From: Rhexocercosporidium sp. MPI-PUGE-AT-0058
Taxonomy: Eukaryota; Ascomycota; Leotiomycetes; Helotiales
Reading direction: 5' to 3'
DNA: 64,000 nt
Assembly: GCA_020746875.1 (NCBI GenBank)
Contig: JAGTJL010000011.1
Coordinates: forward strand, 682,001 to 746,000
Shown here one piece after another: positions 29,215 to 41,000 of the stretch. Position 1 is the first letter of the stretch. The number at the start of each line of letters is the position of its first letter. The notes beneath the pieces are model-generated. The model made no database searches and was not told where the DNA came from. It saw only the letters and a program-made list of their open reading frames with translations. The position numbers and the translations under genes are program-made.

Positions 29215-29640
29215 TTATATAGCTTTCGATTCTTATCTTAACGAAATAACGATATTCAATTTAATTACTAATATTATAATAAACGAAATCTTTAATATTA
29301 TTCGTAACTTAATTTACTTAAATTCTATATTTTACGATTCTTATTTCGACGGACCAATAGCTCTTAATACCGTAACGGACGGCATTATAATAAGTAATAA
29401 CTTTAATATTATTTTAAGTCAAGTTTACCCTTGCGATTATTATTTCGACGACTTAATAATACTTAATACCGAGGCGAGCAACGGAGGTTTCTTTGAATAT
29501 ACAATATGCGATTACAATAGCGACGAGTTATTAATACTTAATACTAAGGTAGATAATTAAACTTTCCTTAATAACGACGAGTTATTAATACTTAATTTAA
29601 TTAGTATTATTGCGGATAATACTTTTAATATTTAAAACCC
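29215..29640 (+). pseudogene. Acidic repeat-containing coding relic
   Basis: A plus-strand frame reads AFDSYLNEITIFNLI and continues into three imperfect copies of an acidic motif: YFDDLIILNTEASNGG, NSDELLILNTK and NNDELLILNL. The DNA repeat TTATTAATACTTAAT marks these copies. Asn often stands where Asp would be expected, as if GAC or GAT had become AAC or AAT. The function is unknown. Confidence 0.4.
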
Positions 29641-29649
29641 AATCTTCCT

Positions 29650-31655
29650 TAACTTTAATAAACTAACGACTTAAGAGTTTTAAATTTAAAAAGAGAATTA
29701 AAATAAGAAAATGCTTTTAATATAATAAAAACGCGAAGGGAAAAACTAAGAGGATATAACGAAATCTTTAAAGAAAATGAAAACTTGAAATAATAATACG
29801 CGGAAGTCGATGTTATAAAGAATTAATTATAAAATTAATTTAATTCTTTTTTAAAAGCTGAATATAAGAATTAATCTTAATAATAAAACAAATCGAAGCC
29901 TTAAGCAAGGCAGTTGCAGCTAACCGAGAAAGTGAAGCGGATTATTTAAAAGATTTAATATTATCTTATATATTAAAGAACACGGTTTAAGTTGATTATA
30001 ATAATCTTTAAGCTCGCTTATCGGAATCTATAAAAAATTACAGAAGCGAAAGGAAGTGGACCTTATATAAAGTGAAATATATATAAAATTATAATATTTT
30101 GGGCCTGTTCTTATATATTTTATTACGTTAATATATATTATTTTAAGCTATTCTAATTTAAATACGTGCGAAGATATTAATTAAGTAGTAAATAATCTTT
30201 TCTTATATCTGCTTTTATTTAAATAAAATAAATATAAAAGGGATACATTTAAGATATTAAGTATTATTTAAGCTAATTAGGCGGATAAACTATTACAGAT
30301 AGTATATTATTAAGTTTACGAAAACAAACTAGTTATAATATTATTTAATTTTCATTCCTTAAAAGTAACGGCCTGCGAGTGCCTATAGCAGAAACTAACT
30401 AATTCCTTATAAATAAAAGAAATAATTTAATAACGCCTTTTTTAAAAAAAAATAAAAATAAAAATATATTAAACGACGAAGTTTTATTCCTTTTCTTTAG
30501 ATTAATTTCGTAAAATAACGCTAAAATAAATATTAAGAGCTTCGAATTCTGTTTCGTAAGAACTCTTAAATAAGAAATTAACGTCTTATTAAAGCATTTC
30601 GTTTTCGCGGGTATTAATAGCCTGACTTTATTTAAATTAAAGATATATAAGAATATAAGAAAGCCGTTAATATTAATTTAAGATTATATTTATATAAAGG
30701 TTTAAATCTTAATATTTGTAAGATACGTAAAAGTCGATTACTAAAAAACTTAAATAACTTATATTATATAAGCTTATTATATTCTCCTTTCACTTATTAG
30801 TCTTATAGAAGTATATTATTAATAAGATTAAGGCAAAACAATCTCCGTATTAAATCCCCGCAGGAAACGGTTATTATAAATATAGAAGATATATATTATA
30901 TATAGAAAAAGAAGGCGTTCGAGATGCTTCTTGCTTTAATAAGAGTCTAAAAAGTAAGTCTTTTATTAATAATTTATACCGGTTTTATAAGATTCTTAAA
31001 GGCGATTAATAATTAATATTCTCTAAGCTTTTCTTATACTAAATAATTTTCTTTTAATCTTATTAAAGTTATAGCTTTATAAGCATCTGAAGTAATAAAG
31101 CTAAAGAAGATTCCGCTCTTTTCTCGAGATCTTCGAGGCGTTTCTTAAGCTTTTTACTTACTTTTAAATTAATTATAAGTTTTTACGGAGTTTGCGGAAT
31201 TATTTACGGTAATTCTTTTATATAATTTTATTTTAAATCTTCTTACGCTCGGCCATATTCGAGATCTTAATTTAATTTTTATCTAGATTTGTAGAGCTAC
31301 TGAAAGCACTGATAATATTATAGCCGGTGTAACGCCTCGACGTCGTAGCCGTCAAGTCTGAGTGGCTTTACTTAAATATTTAAGATATTTTATGATTAAG
31401 CTTATTATATACGGGATATAATATAAATAATAAAATATTCGTAAGGACTGATTTGAAGCTTATTTATTGAACTTTAAGGATATTATTTATATAAAATACC
31501 AGATATTAGATTAGTTTAACGCGCGATAAAGCCGACGATTGCACTTTCAAGTAGCTATTTGCGGCCAAAGAGTACTGTAGTATCTAAAGTAAATACTTTA
31601 TTTACGAATATCTTACTCAATAAGTTCTCAGGCAATTTATTTTAGAAAACAATTA
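29650..31655. other. AT-rich RIP-type debris
   Basis: Short protein-like stretches such as KREGKN and DITKSLKKMKT continue the previous frame but carry many stops. I can name nothing. Confidence 0.4.
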
Positions 31656-31661
31656 ATATAA

Positions 31662-31780
31662 AACTTAAGTGCAAAACTAAATGCAAAATTAAGTGCAATA
31701 TTAAGTGCAGAACTAAATGTAAAGCCGAGGTATAGAACTAAGATGCAAAACTAGGGTGCGGAACCAGGATACAGAAGCAG
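31662..31780. repeat. 12-13 bp minisatellite
   Basis: About nine to ten imperfect units of the type AAATTAAGTGCA or AAACTAAATGCA follow each other, becoming more GC-rich and diverged toward the right end (AAACTAGGGTGCG, GAACCAGGATAC). There is no unique spacer between units, so it is not a CRISPR array. Confidence 0.75.
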
Positions 31781-31799
31781 AGATTAGTAAAGTAAGAAA

Positions 31800-34560
31800 T
31801 AAGCCTTATTAATTCGTCGTCTAACGTTAGCAAATAAGCTTAATTTAACGATTCAACACTTACCGAGCAAATCTAATATCTGAATATTTTTATATTAATT
31901 TAGAATAGTAGCTTGTTTATAATCTTATTAATTAACCGTATTAAGTAATTATCGGTATAAGTGCTTAGCTGCTTTATAAAGCTATAAGACTTCAGTAGTC
32001 AGTTTATTATTCTGAAATATTCCGTTATTTAAAATAAGTTACGTTTTATAATAGAAATTATTTTAATATAATATATAAAATTTATTATTAAGCGTAAATA
32101 TATAAATATTACCGAATTATTCCAAATTATTATTTTGTCTTATTCAATTTCGTATTATTATTATATCTTCCTCCGTTATTATTATTACGCCTTTATACTT
32201 CTTATACTTAAAAGCGCGCTCGCTTTAAAATTTAATCTCTGATTTCAGTCGTTTCACAGCTCCTCGAGATTATTTAGGAGAAGGAATTAAGCAGGTCGAA
32301 GCTACTTCTTAAAGCTCAAATATATTAATAACCTTTTTGAATTCCCCGACCTTTTATTCGGCAAAATTTATACGATCGATTAGAATATTTATTACTATAT
32401 AATATTCTTGTATTAATGCGTCTATTCTCTCTTGTAACTCACTAATCCTTTACTTAATAAGATGCTCACGAGCCATCTTTATATTAAGTGCTACTTAATA
32501 TCCTTATACTAAATCGCTCTTTTCTTTTTTTAGCTTATCGATCCTTTTCTTAGCCGAATTATCTTTATTAATTATTATTTTAATTTATTTTATAATCTTT
32601 ATTCTTTTCTTCTTAAAGTCCTCGATTTTATTTTTATTCTTAATAACGCAACGCTTGAATTCTTTAAAGAACGACTTATAATCAGAAAGCGTCTTCTGGG
32701 ATTCCTTAAGCTCTTTATATAATAAGACGTATTTAATTATTATTTCGTATATTTCCGTAATATTCCTTTTATATTAAATATATAATTCGTTATAAGCGTT
32801 AAAGCACTTCAGGCGAATTTATCGTTCTTATTTAAAGTCTTATAAAATAAAAAAGGTTATAAACCGTGTTTCGAATAATTTTTAACGAAATACTTTAATA
32901 AATTCGCCTGTTATCAAGAGTTTCTTATTTATAACGTTAAGCTCTTAATAACTAAGCAGCTGAAATTGCACTTTAGCGCTATCATAAGAATTAAATAATA
33001 ATATTCGATTACTAATATTAATACGTTCGGGGCGCATAACCTGAGAGTATTAAAAGCGCTTTTAAAAGATTATATATATTATACTTACTTAAATAATCTT
33101 TTTATAAGCCTTATCTACTCTTAGTCTTATATATTAAATATATTAAGATATTATATTATAATTTGGTAATTATTCTTATAAAAATTAAATAATTTTAGTA
33201 TTCTTTACTTATATTATTATTTTATAAGTATTTAACTTTCGTCCTTAAAAGAGATATGCGATTAAATAGAATTTTCTAATAAACTAGCGAGTCAGAAATA
33301 TTCTCCGAGTATCCTTAAGCCGCGTTTAAATATTTTCATATATAAAGGCTATTTTCTTATATTAATATCTTCGGTTAAGCGTAAGGCGAATATAGACGAC
33401 TTTATAACTTAACGCTAATTATAACTATCCGCTATTAAGTATTCTGATTAAGACTTAAAATATTATAATTAATATTTTAAATATAAAATAAATAAAATAT
33501 TCCAGAAATATCTTAGCTTCTTTCTGAGATTATTTTTAAATACCGCTTTTAAATACCTTAAAGCAATAAGTCTGCTAACCCCTAGTATTAGAAGTAACCG
33601 TTTTTAGCTCTTTAAAAGAGAATCGGGATCCCAGCCTTCACGATAATTCTTTTAAAATAAGATATATATATTACTTACTAATACTAAGATATAAGTTATT
33701 ATATTATTACCTTTAATACCGTCTTTAAGTTTAATAATATCTAACGTATAAGTGCTTTATTTATAATTTCTGATTACAAAAAAGCTATATTAAAACGAAT
33801 AATCTTTATAAAAGCTTATTATATATTAAAACTTATAATATCGTCTTTAACCGCTATTAATAAAAGCTGATAATAAGATATCTAAGAGCCAGGATACGTT
33901 ATATTAAGCTATAAAAGAAACAGCGAGCTAGCTTGGGAGCGAAAGCTAAGGAAAGATATAAGATTTCGAGTAAGAAACTAACATAAGACGGAATACTGAA
34001 CGGCTTGTATATTTAAACCTAACGGAAGGGCTAGCAAAAGCGGATTACTCGCAATAATCGTAGGAGGGGGGGGGACGAGACTTTTGTGCCGGGTTCGAGC
34101 TAGTCAATATGAGAAATTAGTACTTACTTTCCGCAAATAATTATAAGCTAATTTATATTAAAATATCCAATTAGCTTTTATTATCTCACATTTTGCTGAA
34201 TATAATAAGATTAATTTAAGCCATTATACTCCGTTACTTTTATTTATAATAAAAGATAACTTATATATATAAGAACTAAAACTATTAAATCACAGGTTAT
34301 TCGCTATACTTTAAAATTCTTAAGATAAATTATTAAAACGTATAATAATACGTAAACAAAATCGCAGTTTAGAAATCGGAACTAAATCCTTTTCTTTTAA
34401 GAAACTTCTTAAACTGGGAAGCTTAGAATGCTTTTTTATATATTTTTAATTATTAAATTTCTTAAATATTCCTTTATTTTAGTTATAATTCGATTTTAAT
34501 ATAAAACGCTTTAAAAGGCTATATATAACTAATATAAAATAGTAAATTCAATTATATTAT
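31800..34560. other. AT-rich RIP-type debris up to the island
   Basis: There is no recognisable gene. Composition begins to rise near 34,565, where short stretches such as GGATCCAGGAGAGCTACTGC appear. Confidence 0.5.
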
Positions 34561-34837
34561 AACGGATCCAGGAGAGCTACTGCAGGTTCAGACAGGTGCT
34601 CAATTGCAAAGCGTTGTAACTAAGCATACGACTGACAATTAAGGCTTGATATAAGCCGGTCTAAGTTTTAAAAATAAATTTACTTTACTCGAGGATAGAA
34701 TTAGCGAGCTTAAAGTAATTATTTAAGACCTTTGAAATAAGTGAGTGCCTTCTTTATATAAAGACTTGTAGGCTATCGCTGACAGGATACTGCTAAGTTA
34801 TAAGAAAAGATAAGGTAATGCCTATTCCTTATATTTA

Positions 34838-35010
34838 GGATGATATTAACCTTAAAAATAGATTTTTTGCAAATATAAAGGCATATATAAAAAAACTGGT
34901 AGCATAGACGAAGGAGTCCAAAGATGCTATAGACAGTCTAGTGGCGGATTTAAAGAGGGCCGTTGAGTTAATAATATTAAAATAGGCTGTATTCAAGTGC
35001 TTCGGATCTA
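34838..35010 (+). pseudogene. Interrupted relic ORF, left half
   Basis: The plus frame reads DDINLKNRFFANIKAYIKKL, then SKDAIDSLVADLKRAVELII and AVFKCFGS, with only two stops. It breaks at the TA that precedes the inverted repeat at 35,011. Joining this frame to the sequence right of the TA at 45,287-45,288 keeps it open as RRLCLQEIVIKSFTSGYS. That is what an insertion into a TA within an ORF would leave. The relic looks helical and gag-like, but I do not recognise it. Confidence 0.35.
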
Positions 35011-35054
35011 ACGTCTGTCCCTGCGTGCCGAAACGCACCCCGTAACGAGACAAA
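35011..35054 (+). repeat. Left 44-bp terminal inverted repeat
   Basis: Preceded by TA at 35,009-35,010. It pairs with 45,243-45,286 on the other strand, with two transition mismatches. Confidence 0.85.
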
Positions 35055-35726
35055 TCCATAGTTTACTAATCACAACTTTTTTCTTAGCAGGTCTATGAAT
35101 TTGTGCTTGAAATCTTACCTTCTTGAACTATTTCTCCCGAAGGAGACCACTTAGCAAGAAGGAAAAAACTGTGGTTGGTTGTGCTATCGATCGTTTTAAT
35201 CATGCCACTGATCACCGTTTCGACTGTATCCCCATGCTTATTTACGACCATTAAAGTCTCTTCAAAATTTGGAGCACTTAGGGAAAGGTTCTATATCAGA
35301 AGAATATGGCTCTAATTTTTTAAGACATTTAAAGGAGAAATAGTGCAATTTGGGAGTTTCATCGATGTGAGGAGAGGGGTGTATAAAGCCTACATATTTT
35401 AGCTTCATTTTGTGCTTATTAATATGCATTAGCCTGGTACGTTATACCGTATAAATCCGGGCTCCTTATATTTCCCTCAGCCACTACTTTTAGACTGGTC
35501 ATTTTCGTGGCGTTAGAATGTCACGCGTGTGGCGCAGTAACTTAGCATGTTTCTCTGACATTCTGCGCGCATCAGAAATTCAGTCTGAAAGGCATGTTTG
35601 GGCGGTGACTAAGGAATTGGAAAGCGTGGGAAACGCAGATGAGAAATTTGACACTCATTTTGAGCTTAATGCTATCAGGCAATCGGAAGTATGTGATGAA
35701 TGAATTGGACGACATTCAACCCAGCT
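35055..35726. other. Balanced-composition stretch without a supported gene
   Basis: Composition is ordinary here, unlike the AT-rich flank. A 61-codon ATG frame at 35,518-35,703 (+) reads WRSNLACFSDILRASEIQSE and resembles no family I know, so I do not call it a gene. Confidence 0.4.
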
Positions 35727-35898
35727 CGTACGAGTAGGTTGCGCACTGGACCCATGGTTGGGTCATCTCAAACTAAGGACCCATGGGACCCTAAAATGCA
35801 TTAAATCCAGCATAAAAATTCAAAACTTGCATAAAGACGTATAAAAAAACTGCATAAAACTCATTTTGGGGCGACCCATTGCGCAGCCTACGTACGAG
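35727..35898. mobile_element. hAT-type MITE with 8-bp target duplication
   Basis: The octamer CGTACGAG occurs at 35,727-35,734 and again at 35,891-35,898. The 156 bases between begin TAGGTTGCGCACTGG and end CCATTGCGCAGCCTA, giving inverted termini that match at 13 of 15 positions. An 8-bp duplication with termini starting TAG is typical of the hAT superfamily. The interior has no coding capacity, so it is a non-autonomous miniature element. It sits 26 bases beyond the stop codon of the DUF6594 gene and may contribute to its 3' untranslated region. Confidence 0.75.
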
Positions 35899-35923
35899 TG
35901 TTGCACCAACATGAGAGATTCCT

Positions 35924-36763
35924 TCACCCAGTTCCAGTAGAGTTGCTCGTTCCGCTCGTTCCAACAAACACAACCAGCACAGCCGCATAGGTAGCGGTTG
36001 CCGCCAGAGTGTCCTGGTTAGAGGAATTGATACCGAGCGCCAAGAAAGCAGCGAACAGGAGTACCGAAACAGAGGTGGTGATCAGAGATTTGTTCCTCGA
36101 CGGATGGAACACCATAACAACCATCGGGACTACCAGCGCAGCACCACCCACAAACGCCATGATGAATCTTGCTAGCCTGTCAACCCACGTCGAATACATG
36201 TATGGCGGTTTCCCGTGCCAGTAGTCGTCCTCTCGCGCATCCCGCTCCGCCTGCGTCCAGGAGAGTTTGCGATAGAGGAAATTCCGCAGGAATTCGCGCA
36301 CGGCGTCTGGCTTTTGCTGAGAAGCGGCGCGGAAGGTGCGGTAGGTGGTGTTATACGGAGCACCGGTTTTGGAGGCAGTGTCTGGGAATGCTTCTTGGAG
36401 TTTGATTTGGTATTCGCGGCCGTCGTCGTCGCTAACCTCCGTCAGATTCCATGTATACTCGAGGTCCTTAATAGCTGTAACTATCATAATGTTAGCCGTG
36501 TCCTCATTTGTCCCATTACCATTTATACTATATTCGTGCATCGTTCGGCGCAAGTCCTTGACTTGAGCATCGGTCAGTCCACCACCCGCTGTCTGATCTG
36601 CTTTGATAGACGCAAGTTCATTCTGCATCTGCACGAGATTAAGTCTCTGAAGCCGTGCGAATTCTCCGAATAGAGGCTTGCCGTCGATGGGTGGGAACTC
36701 GGCGAAATCATAGGCGGCAGTCAACCTTACTGGCGGTTGTGGGGTTCCTTGGTTCTGAGTCAT
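35924..36763 (-). CDS. DUF6594-type membrane protein
   Basis: This is an uninterrupted 279-residue protein starting at the ATG complementary to 36,761-36,763. No intron is needed. An N-terminal region at about residues 30-60 (GKPLFGEFARLQRLNLVQMQ) reads like the opening helix of the fungal DUF6594 family, where a conserved FxxFxRL segment is followed by a coiled-coil-prone helix. The middle is polar and charged. The C-terminal part has WVDRLARFIMAFVGGAALVV and then three hydrophobic segments (about residues 195-215, 225-245 and 250-270), as in the family, ending in a Ser/Thr/Gly tail. Length suits the family (roughly 250-350). The molecular function is unknown, and membrane location is inferred from the segments. 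It is divergent from the small gene at 37,008, sharing a 244-bp spacer. Codon use is unlike the AT-rich flanks, and there is no sign of RIP. Confidence 0.85.
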   Translation of the reverse strand: MTQNQGTPQPPVRLTAAYDFAEFPPIDGKPLFGEFARLQRLNLVQMQNELASIKADQTAGGGLTDAQVKDLRRTMHEYSINGNGTNEDTANIMIVTAIKDLEYTWNLTEVSDDDGREYQIKLQEAFPDTASKTGAPYNTTYRTFRAASQQKPDAVREFLRNFLYRKLSWTQAERDAREDDYWHGKPPYMYSTWVDRLARFIMAFVGGAALVVPMVVMVFHPSRNKSLITTSVSVLLFAAFLALGINSSNQDTLAATATYAAVLVVFVGTSGTSNSTGTG

Positions 36764-37007
36764 TTGAATCGCTGCTACAAGAAAAATCTGGAATATGAAC
36801 TGCCAAGTCGATCAATTGACTGGCGTTGAAGCACGATGTGTCAGCGCGGTAGAATGGAGTGGGATGTCGAGAAATCTTGAGGTTGGCTGCAAGTGAGGCT
36901 GAAGTTGTCCTGGCCGCCCTTTTGCCCGAGGCACAGATCCGCTCTCCTCTCTCCCGTCTGTTACTCGCAGAATATCGAAAATACTTGACCTTGTCAGCGT
37001 AGGCGTC
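36764..37007. promoter_or_regulatory. Divergent promoter spacer
   Basis: This 244-bp gap separates the start of the DUF6594 gene (minus) from the start of the small gene (plus), so both promoters must lie within it or overlap the genes. I see no convincing TATA box or named operator. Co-regulation is possible but only inferred from the arrangement. Confidence 0.4.
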
Positions 37008-37554
37008 ATGGCATCGATAATAAACCCAGGGACGACTAGTGGTCTGCACTCAGACAACAGACCCCTCAATGTCGTGCAGTGTGTGGAATCCCTTCGCGAC
37101 GCATTTTCCAAGTGCGCATATATTGTCGAGAGCCTGGACATTCGAAGAAGGCATAAGGTTTCATTGTGGAAGTTGTTCAGTCTGCGTAAACTCCCAGAGT
37201 TTGAGGGACGCACGCTGCAAGGAACACTGGCCTCCGGAGCAAAACAATTCCAGGCCGAATGGGAATCAAATATGGCCGCTTGGGCTAAGGTTGATGCACA
37301 GTGTATGATCAATGGTATCTATTTCTCTTCTTTCAGCTGATGGGAAAATAGCCGCGGCCATTACCACCAAAGAATTGTCAACGATTCGACGTGAAGTCAC
37401 CGAGAAACTAATTCAGCCTCTTTCGCAAGCACTGAACTTCAAGGGAGAGGGAGAACTGGTGGTGGACTATGCATTGCTGGATACCGCATCCAAAGAAGTG
37501 CTTTCCCGAGCTCTGGGTGCTCTGAGATCAAGAGTCAACGGAGCGTCGCAGTAG
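37008..37554 (+). CDS. Small two-exon gene, unidentified
   Basis: The ATG at 37,008 opens a frame reading PLNVVQCVESLRDAFSKCAY, then RRHKVSLWKLFSLRKLPEFE and WESNMAAWAKVDAQ. It joins in phase to a downstream frame reading TTKELSTIRREVTEKLIQPL and LDTASKEVLSRALGALRSRV. The best intron is 37,303-37,351 (49 nt: donor GTATGA, branch-like CTGAT, acceptor TAG). This gives exons of 295 and 203 nt and 165 residues. Using the TTTCAG acceptor at 37,336 also keeps the frame but needs a 34-nt intron, very short for these fungi. The product looks soluble and largely helical; I do not recognise it. Orientation and position suggest it may be expressed with the DUF6594 gene or be part of the kinase-ankyrin-S8 locus. 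It ends 480 bp before that gene's proposed start. Confidence 0.45.
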
Positions 37555-38033
37555 CAACATTGATGATGTCTGTTGACGTTCCCGAGACACAGGTTGGGGT
37601 CATTTGAAGTACAATGACATTTGTATTGAGACAATCAATGCAAACAATTTATTCGTCGCTCAAACGTAGCACTACTGAGTCTGGCGTCGAGACTCGAAAG
37701 TGCATCTTCATCGCTGCTGCACCGGGAATAGAGGCATGTCCGATTCGCTGCAATTGCAGGGTTGGCGGGGGCTAATAATAGCCAGGGTACATACAGGACC
37801 TCGCCTGCAAAGCGGCAGCTGAGTGTCGACCTCCCTCTGGTCTTTGCACGCCGTTCCCGTTCTACAACTCCATAATCAACAATAACTTAGTCCTGATGCG
37901 AGATTCTCGTCTTCCTTCCCACGAGCCCATCATCTGCTGTGACGTTTGGCTGCGCTGAGCCACACCCACTTAGGCTGACCACCGTCTGGGGTACGGAGTA
38001 AGGCTGCTCGCGCGATCCGACGATCGTGGAGAG
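37555..38033. promoter_or_regulatory. Spacer and probable promoter of the kinase-ankyrin-S8 gene
   Basis: Several pyrimidine-rich runs lie just upstream of the proposed start, for example CTCGTCTTCCTTCCCACG, as is common in fungal promoters. I see no coding frame worth calling and no defined operator. Confidence 0.35.
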
Positions 38034-41000
38034 ATGGCTGCCGTCGAGGTTTGTCCGAGCACTTGCTCGTATGGCAATAGCAGAGCACTGATGCTTGCAT
38101 ATAGGGACCATCCTCCTCGACCGACGAAGTCTTTCCAGGAAGGAAAGCAATTGGGATATACGAGCAAATCAAAACGCTTGCGCCGGGAAATCAAGCGCTC
38201 GAGATACAGATTGTCCGGAAGAAAGGGTCGTTCCTCGAAGGCTTCGCCGAATATTTCACGAAGTCTAATCGCGCTTTGGAACCGCGTTATCTGCGCAAGG
38301 TTTACTACTGTGGAGCGCTCGTCAATGGACGTCCTTCCGCGGACCAAGAACGTCTCTTGCGCGAGGCTACAATCCTTCGCAACATGGATCATCCGAATAT
38401 TGTTCGATACGAAGACTTCGAATGGCTGCCAACAGTAGCGGACAAGGCCTTTCTATACATGGAATACTGTCAAACTGGTGACTTAGCCTCGTATCTGGCT
38501 TCTCAACCGAAGGCAGATGTGCCTTTGTCTAAAAATCACTTCTGGCAAATCTTTAATCAATTGTCATCAGCCTTGCTTTATTGCCACACTGGACTCAAAG
38601 CATGGGAAGAGCGCGAAATTTGGAGGGAGCCGTTATGGCGAGAGCCTGTCTATCATCGAGACGTGAAAGAGGCCAATGGTCAGTATATCAAATATTTCGG
38701 ATGATCATTATTTGATGTGGACTTAGTGGTGATCTCCTCAATTAACGAACATGATATTCGTGTTAAGTATGTATTTGTTGTACTTCCCTATCCTTTTCTG
38801 GGACGGTTTGGGTGTCAAGTGCTGCCTGAAATCTGCTGTTGCCAGAACGTCAACACAACAAGGAAGCCTCGACACATCTTTGTTCCCCCAAAACAGACTG
38901 TCTTCAGGATTCTCGTCTATACTGGAGAAGAACATGCTCATTTTCTTGCAGGCTCTGCGATTTCGGGTTCGCCAAGGGAGCGTCTTCCAATGTCGCTGGC
39001 TCCTTTGTCGGATCTCGTGGCTATATTGCTCCAGTGAGTTTTCTTTGATTCGCTATGTCATTTACCTGATCATTGTTAGGAAATTACAGAAGAACATCGA
39101 GATTGGACTCCAAAGGCAGATATCTATTCTCTAGGAAGTAAATCATTTTCTCTGAAGATATCATTTTCAATTCATTGTCTGACTTTTGACTTTATGCAGT
39201 GACAATGAAGAAGCTTCTCGCAAGGATTGAAGGCATTCCCCAAGAGACTCAAGATACCGCTACGGAAATCCTCCAAAAGTGTGAAAGTATTGATCCAGGG
39301 CCACGACCTTTGGCTATTGATTTACTCGATTGGACCAGGGCAATCGTATACCCAGAAAACTATGACTCGACTACGTTGCATATTGCAGCTAGTCGAGGCG
39401 ATCTAAACATGGTCAAATATATTGTTAATCTGGGGGCGAATCCTTCCGCGACTACTTTGCTTGGACAAACGCCTCTGCAAGTCGCTGCAGTGCAGAGCCA
39501 TTCGAAAGTTGTCGAATACTTGTCCGGTTTGGAGAGTTCCACCAACTTAACAGCAACCAGTAATGGCTACAACCTTCTCCATCTCGCGGCATGGAATGGG
39601 GATGCGAAGTTAACAAAGCGTTTGATAAAGGCAAAAGAAGATGCCTCTCTGGCAACCAGTGAAGGCTGGACCCCTTTGCATCTTGCAGCACAGAATGGGC
39701 ATTTGTTAGTTGTTCAAATGCTTCTGAATGTTCCAGTTGAGCCTGAACCCTCGTCTACTACGGGATTCTTGCCGTTGCATTTGGCTGCTCAAAATGGACA
39801 TGCTGCTGTTGTCACGCAGCTATTGCCCTTAACCAAGGACATCAACGCTGCGTGCGAGGATAGCCGTACACCCCTCATATTGGCAAAAGCTAACGGTCAA
39901 TCCCATGTTGTCAAAATACTGACAGAGGGAATGTCGAATCTCAATGTCCCAGAATCGTACGTACGCCATAGTCGGCAGCATAGTTTGCCTTGGAACGTTC
40001 TACTAATAATAGCCAGTCCTTCGGGTAGCACCCGCCCGAATTTAAGCGACGACTCTGATTCAACTCTTGAATCAGTGAAAGACAAGGGGCACAAACATCA
40101 CCAAACTGTTCTTGAATCCAACCGGAGAAAACTGATCCCATCGTTGTCAGACCATCAACCAGAGAAACATCAAAGAATACGAGGCCAATTAGACTTGATT
40201 GAAACCCAGCCACAGGTCGGGTCGGAAGAGAAGTAAGTTGCCAGCGATGCTTTGATTTATTGACACTAACAACAACAGAAACACCATTTCAGACGTATGG
40301 ATAGCGCGCCTGTCAGAGGTTGTGGCAACTTTAACCTCGGCCAGAGCTCGTCCAAGACGAGACGCAGTCAGAATTGGCATATTAACCTCGGGTATAGATG
40401 AAAGAGTTCTCTTAACACGTCAGCAAATATCCGCAATGAGATCTTTTGTTATGGATGAGGTTACAGATAACCCCGATAGGCATGGGACGCATACTGCAGG
40501 CCTTTTATTGCGCTTGGCGCCTTATGCAAGGCTGCACATAGCAAAAATAGCATCAGATCAAAATAACTCACTCGAGCCATCTGTAATTGCTAAAGTAGGT
40601 TGTACGTCTGCTCATTTACATCACAAGCTAACGTTTGGCAGGCAACAAGATGGATGATTGATGAAAAGGTAGATCTAATTATCATGCCACTCGGATTTCA
40701 AAACTGGGACAAGGAACTTGACCAAGCGATCGGAATGGCGTTAGGTTATGGTGTTCTGGTTTTTGCAGCGGCCTCCAACAGTGGGTCGAATTTCGAGGTC
40801 GCTTGGCCCGCGAGAAAGGATGGAGTTATTGCTTTCAACTCGACTGATGGCTATGGTAACGCTTCACACTTCAATCCCGCTCCAAAGCTCGAAAGTTTCA
40901 ATTTTGCTACACTCGGCGAGGCAGTGCAAAGCGATTGGCCCTTGAAGTCTCAATCTGACAGAAGAAGCTCTGGGTCATCGACATCCGTGGTTATTGGCGC

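Noticed and set aside
31662..31780. Regularly spaced short repeats as a CRISPR array
   Set aside because: Units are contiguous 12-13 bp repeats with no unique spacers, in a eukaryotic context.
34835..35059. 74-codon minus-strand frame at the left island border
   Set aside because: It is opposite the interrupted relic ORF and runs through the inverted repeat; its translation has no recognisable feature.
36009..36673. Several plus-strand open frames of 71-152 codons opposite the DUF6594 gene
   Set aside because: They are antisense shadows of a clear minus-strand gene with recognisable membrane segments, and their translations resemble nothing.
38034..38438. A 134-codon open frame starting at the same ATG as the fusion gene
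   Set aside because: Its translation is Arg/Ser-rich with no motif. Splicing at 38,049-38,104 moves into the frame that carries the kinase motifs.
38717..39134. Overlapping plus-strand frames of 106 and 127 codons within the kinase region
   Set aside because: They run through predicted introns and miss the DFG and APE frame. The spliced model explains the region.
40279..40300. Acceptor at CCATTTCAG (40,292) for intron six of the fusion gene
   Set aside because: It breaks the reading phase. The AACAACAG acceptor at 40,278, preceded by a CTAAC branch site, keeps the frame.
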